Of a stretch of DNA of 64,000 nt, positions 62,928 to 64,000 are shown in pieces. A program made the position numbers and the translations under genes. Every line of letters starts with the position of its first letter. Position 1 is the first letter of the stretch. The DNA lies in contig JADIYP010000001.1 of NCBI GenBank assembly GCA_016705235.1, forward strand, positions 1,178,001 to 1,242,000. The letters are read 5' to 3'. Source of the DNA: Candidatus Leptovillus affinis (GTDB taxonomy: Bacteria; Chloroflexota; Anaerolineae; Promineifilales; Promineifilaceae). The notes beneath the pieces were generated by a model. That model worked only from the letters and a program-made list of their open reading frames with translations. It had not been told where the DNA came from and made no database searches.

Positions 62928-63899
62928 ATGGCCTTTATAACCATGCGACAAGCAATTAGCGATGCGCTGCGCGAAGAAATGAAGCGCGACGATACGGTCT
63001 TTATTATGGGGGAAGAAGTGGGCGTGTGGGGCGGCACTTACGCCGTCACACGCGGTTTTTATGATGAATTTGGCCCACGCCGGGTGAAAGACACCCCAAT
63101 TTCGGAAATGGTCATCGGCGGCGCGGCAACCGGCGCGGCCATGAACGGCCTGCGCCCGGTGGCTGAATTTATGACCATCAATTTTGCCTTCCTGGCTTTG
63201 GATGCGATGGTCAACCACGCGGCCAAGGTTCATTATATGTTTGGCGGGCAGATGAAAGCGCCGGTGGTGTTTCGCGCGCCGGGCGGCGGCGGGCGGCAGT
63301 TGGGGGCCACCCACAGCCATACCCCGGACGTGATTTTTGCTCATTTTCCCGGCCTGAAGGTGGTTTCGCCGTCTACGCCTTATGACGCCAAAGGGCTGCT
63401 GAAAGCGGCTATCCGTTCTGACGACCCGGTGTTGTTTATTGAACACGCGACCTTGTATCAACTGCGCGGCGAAGTGCCGGAAGGCGACTATGTCGTGCCG
63501 ATGGGCGTTTCTGATGTGAAGCGTGAAGGCACGGATGTGACGTTGGTGGGGTATGCGCAGGGTTTGCAGGTGGCTTTGGAAGCCGCAGAAAAGCTGGCGC
63601 GTGAAGGCGTGAGCGCGGAGGTAGTAGATTTGCGTTCGTTACGGCCGTTAGACATGGGTCCGGTTGTCAAATCCTTCAAGAAAACCTTCAAAGCGGTCAT
63701 CGTGGAAGAAGGGTATCGTTCTTACGGTATCGGCGCGGAAGTGGCGGCGCGGCTGCAAGAAGAGGCATTCGATTACCTGGATGCGCCTATCAAACGCGTG
63801 GCCCAATTTGAAGTGCCCCTGCCATACTCGCGTGATTTGGAACAGGCAGCCCTGATCAACGTCGATCGGGTCATTGCGGCTGTGAAGGAGATTCTCTAA
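62928..63899 (+). CDS. pdhB: Pyruvate dehydrogenase E1 component, beta subunit
   Basis: 323 residues from ATG 62928 (MAFITMRQAISDALREEM), with TTGGAG 8 bases upstream; an earlier in-frame start at 62916 lacks this. Motifs: VFIMGEEVGVWGGTYAVTRGFYDEFGPRRVKDTPISEMVIGGAATGAAMNGLRPVAEFM, GGGRQLGATHSH, PGLKVVSPSTPYDAKGLLKAAIRSDDPVLFIEH, and EVVDLRSLRPLDMGPVVKSFKKTFKAVIVEEGYRSYGIGAEVAA. It forms the E1 tetramer with the preceding gene product. Its TAA stop overlaps the ATG of the next gene (TAATG at 63897-63901). Confidence 0.95.
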   Translation: MAFITMRQAISDALREEMKRDDTVFIMGEEVGVWGGTYAVTRGFYDEFGPRRVKDTPISEMVIGGAATGAAMNGLRPVAEFMTINFAFLALDAMVNHAAKVHYMFGGQMKAPVVFRAPGGGGRQLGATHSHTPDVIFAHFPGLKVVSPSTPYDAKGLLKAAIRSDDPVLFIEHATLYQLRGEVPEGDYVVPMGVSDVKREGTDVTLVGYAQGLQVALEAAEKLAREGVSAEVVDLRSLRPLDMGPVVKSFKKTFKAVIVEEGYRSYGIGAEVAARLQEEAFDYLDAPIKRVAQFEVPLPYSRDLEQAALINVDRVIAAVKEIL

Positions 63900-64000
63900 T
63901 GGCTGAATTTATTGTCATGCCCAAACTTGGCTTCGACATGCGCGAAGCCGTGCTGGTGAGCTGGTTAAAAGGCATCGGCGAGCAGGTCACCAAGGGTGAA
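63899..64000 (+). CDS. Dihydrolipoamide acyltransferase (E2), N-terminus, runs off right edge
   Basis: The first 34 codons only. MAEFIVMPKLGFDMREAVLVSWLKGIGEQVTKGE is the start of a lipoyl domain (MPKLG...W.K..GE.V.KGE); the lipoylated Lys lies beyond the window. Its ATG overlaps the pdhB stop, so it is coupled to E1 and supplies the acyltransferase core of the same complex. Confidence 0.88.
   Translation, partial: MAEFIVMPKLGFDMREAVLVSWLKGIGEQVTKGE

Overview
The window looks like chromosomal DNA from a filamentous or heterotrophic member of the Chloroflexota (Anaerolineae, Caldilineae or Ardenticatenia type). This is inference from gene content: a multi-GAF histidine kinase, kinase-less HAMP-GAF receptors, an nSTAND-WD40 protein, a BMP-type ABC transporter, Thr/Pro-rich 'TATPT' extracytoplasmic linkers, lipoprotein signal peptides and GatCAB-dependent tRNA charging. 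I see no rRNA, tRNA, CRISPR array, prophage or complete insertion sequence.

Layout. 1-5203 (minus): a solitary sugar-type substrate-binding lipoprotein followed by three membrane receptors without a visible kinase domain. 5658-7448: msrA, a small helical protein and a 21-bp minisatellite. 7631-10617: one large lipoprotein gene broken by about nine frameshifts. 10694-20273 (minus): a housekeeping block of gatB, a DUF433/DUF5615 toxin-antitoxin pair, an aminotransferase, a frameshifted nucleotidyltransferase-like gene, gatA, gatC, pcm, def and a cyclic-nucleotide/PH-domain membrane protein. 20381-21613 (plus): an M50-like protease with TPRs. 22007-27021 (plus): a complete BMP-type ABC importer operon. 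27517-31032: a histidine phosphatase and an FHA-M23-SH3 cell-envelope protein, flanked by inverted copies of a dispersed repeat. 31375-33891 (minus): a PadR-controlled efflux cluster. 34057-36409 (minus): a two-component system with a His-rich membrane protein. 36722-37795: an SDR with a membrane tail. 38014-38127: a G-homopolymer stretch that is probably an assembly artefact. 38299-42387 (plus): a CHAD protein, two GyrI-like proteins and a saccharopine-dehydrogenase-like protein. 42498-48495 (minus): an AI-2E family permease, a MocR regulator and a large subtilase. 48914-55057 (plus): a TetR regulator, a six-GAF histidine kinase and a frameshifted methyltransferase fusion. 55078-60599 (minus): nSTAND-TM-WD40x14 and an RlmI-like methyltransferase. 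60657-64000 (plus): homoserine kinase, then the pyruvate dehydrogenase E1alpha-E1beta-E2 operon running off the right edge.

The most striking signal is not a gene. The 8-bp palindrome ACGGCCGT occurs about 128 times by eye (roughly one per 500 bp, against one or two expected), in coding sequence in all three reading phases and in intergenic hairpins. It resembles the cyanobacterial HIP1 highly iterated palindrome. Intergenic DNA also carries several families of perfect hairpins set just after stop codons, and one 184-bp MITE-like element with terminal inverted repeats and an apparent target duplication.
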